Origin: Nucisporomicrobium flavum
GTDB taxonomy: Bacteria; Actinomycetota; Actinomycetes; Mycobacteriales; Micromonosporaceae
Direction: 5' to 3'
Assembly: GCF_016464385.1 (NCBI RefSeq)
Contig: NZ_JADMLH010000008.1
Coordinates: 129,688 to 193,687, forward strand
DNA length: 64,000 bases
Positions 62,028 to 64,000 of the stretch are shown here, one piece after another. Within the stretch, counting starts at the first letter, position 1. Each line of letters begins with the position of its first letter. The notes below the pieces were generated by a model, which saw only the letters and a list, made by a program, of their open reading frames with translations, was not told the origin of the DNA and did no database searches. Both the position numbers and the translations under genes were made by a program.

Positions 62028-62912
62028 TCAGCGGTGCAGCCACGCCAGCAGATCTGCCGGTGCCAGTTCGGCTGTTCTGTGCTCGTACCGGAGAAGCTCT
62101 TCGGAGGTGAGGAGCTCGCGGCCGGCGCCGGACGTCCCGCGGCGGAAGAAGGCGTTGCGGTCCTTCATGATGCCGGCCGGGTCCGGGGCGAGACGGTCGG
62201 CGCGCGCTCTCATCTGCGCGAACGTTGCGGCTTCGACGAGCGTCGGCCAGCGCTCCTCCGGTACGTCGATGGCCAGCCGGGCGGCGAGGCGTCGCATCTC
62301 GCCTTCGAGGTTGTTCGCCAGGTCGGTGTAGTGCAGCAGGACGACGTTCGGGTCGTCGCGGCGACGCCAGGCGTCTGACAGGTGCCACATGACTCCCGGT
62401 AGCGAATCGAGCGACTCCGCCGGCTCGACCTCGTTGTTGATCCAGTCAACGAGGGAGTCGTGGAGGGGGCGGGCCTCCGGAGCCGGCTCGTCGGCCGCGG
62501 GCGGGTCCTGGCCCGGGTTGAGGAGTTCGGCGATGCGCGCGCGGTTGAGGTTGTCGCCCTGGTGGAAGAGGGAGACCGCCATGTCGAGCGGGTGCCGGGC
62601 GACCACGACGTACGTTGCTCTCGGGTCGAGGGGGATTCCGTCCAGCGGCGTGTGGGTCTTGATGAAGCGGCGGTGCTGCTGCTTCTCCAGGCGGGCATAG
62701 ACCTCGTCGCGGGGCACGATCAGCCAGTCCAGCCACGGCGACAGCTCCGGGAGCGGTGCCGGCAGCTCGGGGTCCTGGAAGACGAGCAGCGCACAGATCA
62801 TCTGCGCCCACGTCGTGCCGCTTTTCGATCGGGTACTGATCACGATGTCGCCCTGGCGGAACGGGAAGCCGTCCCAGCGGGCGCTGTCCTCGTCGGGGGA
62901 GCGGTAGCGCAT
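62028..62912 (-). CDS. Sulfotransferase
   Basis: 294 residues from ATG 62912 (MRYRSPDEDSARWDGFPFRQGD). The 5'-phosphosulfate loop for PAPS reads STRSKSGTTWAQ. The base-like catalytic histidine is in FIKTHTPLDG, and the 3'-phosphate region is VVVARHPLDMAVSLFHQ. The C-terminal RxGxxG-type segment reads FFRRGTSGAGRELL. It moves sulfate from PAPS to an unknown small-molecule or lipid acceptor. A TTG three codons upstream is possible. Confidence 0.88.
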   Translation of the reverse strand: MRYRSPDEDSARWDGFPFRQGDIVISTRSKSGTTWAQMICALLVFQDPELPAPLPELSPWLDWLIVPRDEVYARLEKQQHRRFIKTHTPLDGIPLDPRATYVVVARHPLDMAVSLFHQGDNLNRARIAELLNPGQDPPAADEPAPEARPLHDSLVDWINNEVEPAESLDSLPGVMWHLSDAWRRRDDPNVVLLHYTDLANNLEGEMRRLAARLAIDVPEERWPTLVEAATFAQMRARADRLAPDPAGIMKDRNAFFRRGTSGAGRELLTSEELLRYEHRTAELAPADLLAWLHR

Positions 62913-63040
62913 TCCGCCCAAGCTAGGTCACCCCGTCACGCTGCGCGACCCCTTTCCGAGCCACGGGTACGGGCTTTCGTTCGCGTGTGCGTGCCTCTTC
63001 GTTCGCGCGGGCTTCGCCTCATCGTGAGTAGCCTTCACTC

Positions 63041-63439
63041 GTGAGTGGACGGAAACGAGCCGCGGCGATCATCGTGCGGGACGGGCGAGTGCTGATGGTG
63101 CACGAGCGGAGCCGGCGCGACGGCGGCCGCGAATGGTGGACGCTGCCGGGTGGCGGGATCGACCCGGGCGAGACCCCGGAGGACGCCGTACGGCGTGAGG
63201 TCCTGGAAGAGGTGGGGCTCGTCGTCAAGGAGGCGCGGTACCTGCAGGATGTGCCGTACCCGTCGGGCATGACCTCGGTGTTCGCGTGCACGGTGGGCGA
63301 CGGCGAGCCGGAGCTCGGGCCGCACCTCGGCGGGCCGGAGCCGATCGGGCTGGCCTGGGTGCCGCTGCCGGACGTGGAGCCGGGGGCTGGAGGGCTGGTG
63401 CCGATCCCGCCCATGATCATTGCGATGCGGCTGGAGTAG
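63041..63439 (+). CDS. Nudix hydrolase
   Basis: 132 residues from GTG 63041. The Nudix box GGGIDPGETPEDAVRREVLEEVGL (residues about 34-57) is complete with its metal-binding REVLEE. The rest is the usual alpha/beta/alpha fold, ending PMIIAMRLE. The substrate cannot be read from sequence. No ribosome site is visible; TAGCCT lies seven bases upstream, so the mRNA may be leaderless. Confidence 0.9.
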   Translation: MSGRKRAAAIIVRDGRVLMVHERSRRDGGREWWTLPGGGIDPGETPEDAVRREVLEEVGLVVKEARYLQDVPYPSGMTSVFACTVGDGEPELGPHLGGPEPIGLAWVPLPDVEPGAGGLVPIPPMIIAMRLE

Positions 63440-63660
63440 GCGGCCGAGCCGGGGTGGCCTTGCCGCACCTGTGCCCTGAACGGCTTCGACCTGCTCCTCA
63501 GCGTCGGCAGGCTGGCCATAGCGCGGTGAAGTTGGCGGGACCGAACCGGTCGCTGATGAGCCCGGCCAGCACGTCGCACCCAAGGAGCCGTTGAGGCAGC
63601 GAGCCAGCGAGCCATCGACCCAGCGGGGCGTCGAGGCGTCGAGGAGCTGCCTGGCCTCGG
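63440..63660. other. Spacer between converging genes
   Basis: About 220 bases with no gene I can support and no clear terminator. It is locally GC-rich with a GCGAGCCAGCGAGCC short repeat (63597-63612). Confidence 0.4.
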
Positions 63661-63999
63661 TCAATCCCGGTGTCGGGGGATCGGCTTCGTGGAGTCGGGG
63701 TGGGCTGCGCCCGGGGTAGGCGTCCCGCTCGTCGGAGCCGGTTCCCGCGGGGAGGCCGGGGCGCGGCTGATGCTGCGGCGACGTTCCGTGACGAAGTAGG
63801 CGCTGCTGAGGGCGTACGCGAAAGTCAGAAGGAGCCCGACGGCCCGGACCCTCAGCGGGACGACGGCCGGGAGCGCGACGGCCAGAGCGGCCGCCGACCA
63901 GATCGCGAGCAGGGTCGCGTTGGCGGTGTCATGCGCGGCCCAGCGCGCGGTCCGGCGGCGCGCCTGGCGATGAATTTCGGTCAGCAGCGCGTGACCCAT
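63661..63999 (-). CDS. Small hypothetical membrane protein (may be incomplete)
   Basis: 112 residues in view from ATG 63999, one base from the window edge, so a longer start is possible. A basic N-terminus (HRQARRRTARW) leads to two hydrophobic segments (about 28-45 and 50-70). A Pro/Ser/Thr-rich C-terminus follows. Family not recognised. Confidence 0.55.
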   Translation of the reverse strand: MGHALLTEIHRQARRRTARWAAHDTANATLLAIWSAAALAVALPAVVPLRVRAVGLLLTFAYALSSAYFVTERRRSISRAPASPREPAPTSGTPTPGAAHPDSTKPIPRHRD

Positions 64000-64000
64000 G

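Overview
This window is a high-GC actinobacterial chromosome segment spanning the replication origin. Gene content and order match the conserved actinobacterial oriC neighbourhood. The rpsF-ssb-rpsR-rplI, ponA, PadR and ino1 block follows the Rv0046c-Rv0056 layout of Mycobacterium tuberculosis. The pcnA to rpmH block follows Rv3907c-Rv3924c. The gnd gene between dnaN and recF, together with protein-level similarity recalled from memory, points to the Micromonosporaceae (Actinoplanes-like). This placement is an inference; no database search was possible.

Left part (1-32 kb). The ribosomal/ssb operon reads leftward, followed by a surface protein, endonuclease IV, two polytopic membrane proteins of glycosyltransferase type, a class A penicillin-binding protein, a DUF5318 protein, PadR with its operator, and inositol-1-phosphate synthase. 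Next come a DesA3-like desaturase with its ferredoxin-type reductase, a cold-shock protein, O6-alkylguanine-DNA alkyltransferase and the CCA-adding enzyme. The cell-envelope and stress cluster follows: murJ, a membrane pseudokinase, an ECF sigma factor with its anti-sigma factor, trxB-trxA behind a SigR-type promoter, and cwlM. It ends with a GNAT protein, an aminotransferase and an ATP-grasp D-Ala-D-Ala ligase-like gene.

Centromere-like part (32-41.5 kb). A HIT-like protein with a repetitive tail is followed by about 3.5 kb with no convincing gene. That stretch carries five perfect parS sites (GTTTCACGTGAAAC), a variant site, and a small cluster of DnaA boxes mixed with parS. parB and parA follow, with two further perfect parS sites inside the parA coding sequence. 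Variant parS sites lie at 28.6 kb and 6.7 kb.

Origin part (41.5-60 kb). rsmG, jag, yidC, yidD, rnpA and rpmH read leftward; dnaA reads rightward. The dnaA-dnaN gap of about 2 kb holds oriC, with about 15 DnaA boxes within one base of consensus. oriC is flanked by two degenerate tandem-repeat arrays, one of about 26 bp on the dnaA side and one of 17 bp reaching up to dnaN. dnaN, gnd, recF, dciA, an opposite-strand unknown gene, gyrB, gyrA and a DUF3566 membrane protein follow.

Right end (60-64 kb). tRNA-Ile and tRNA-Ala flank a tiny DLW-39-like gene. Beyond them are an excisionase/antitoxin-type DNA-binding protein, a sulfotransferase, a Nudix hydrolase and a small membrane protein.

There is no insertion sequence, prophage or CRISPR array. 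The least ordinary structure is non-coding: the repeat arrays flanking oriC, the parS/DnaA-box cluster 12 kb from dnaA, the gyrB leader repeats, and repeat-driven low-complexity extensions on RsmG, upstream of ParA, and on the HIT-like protein.
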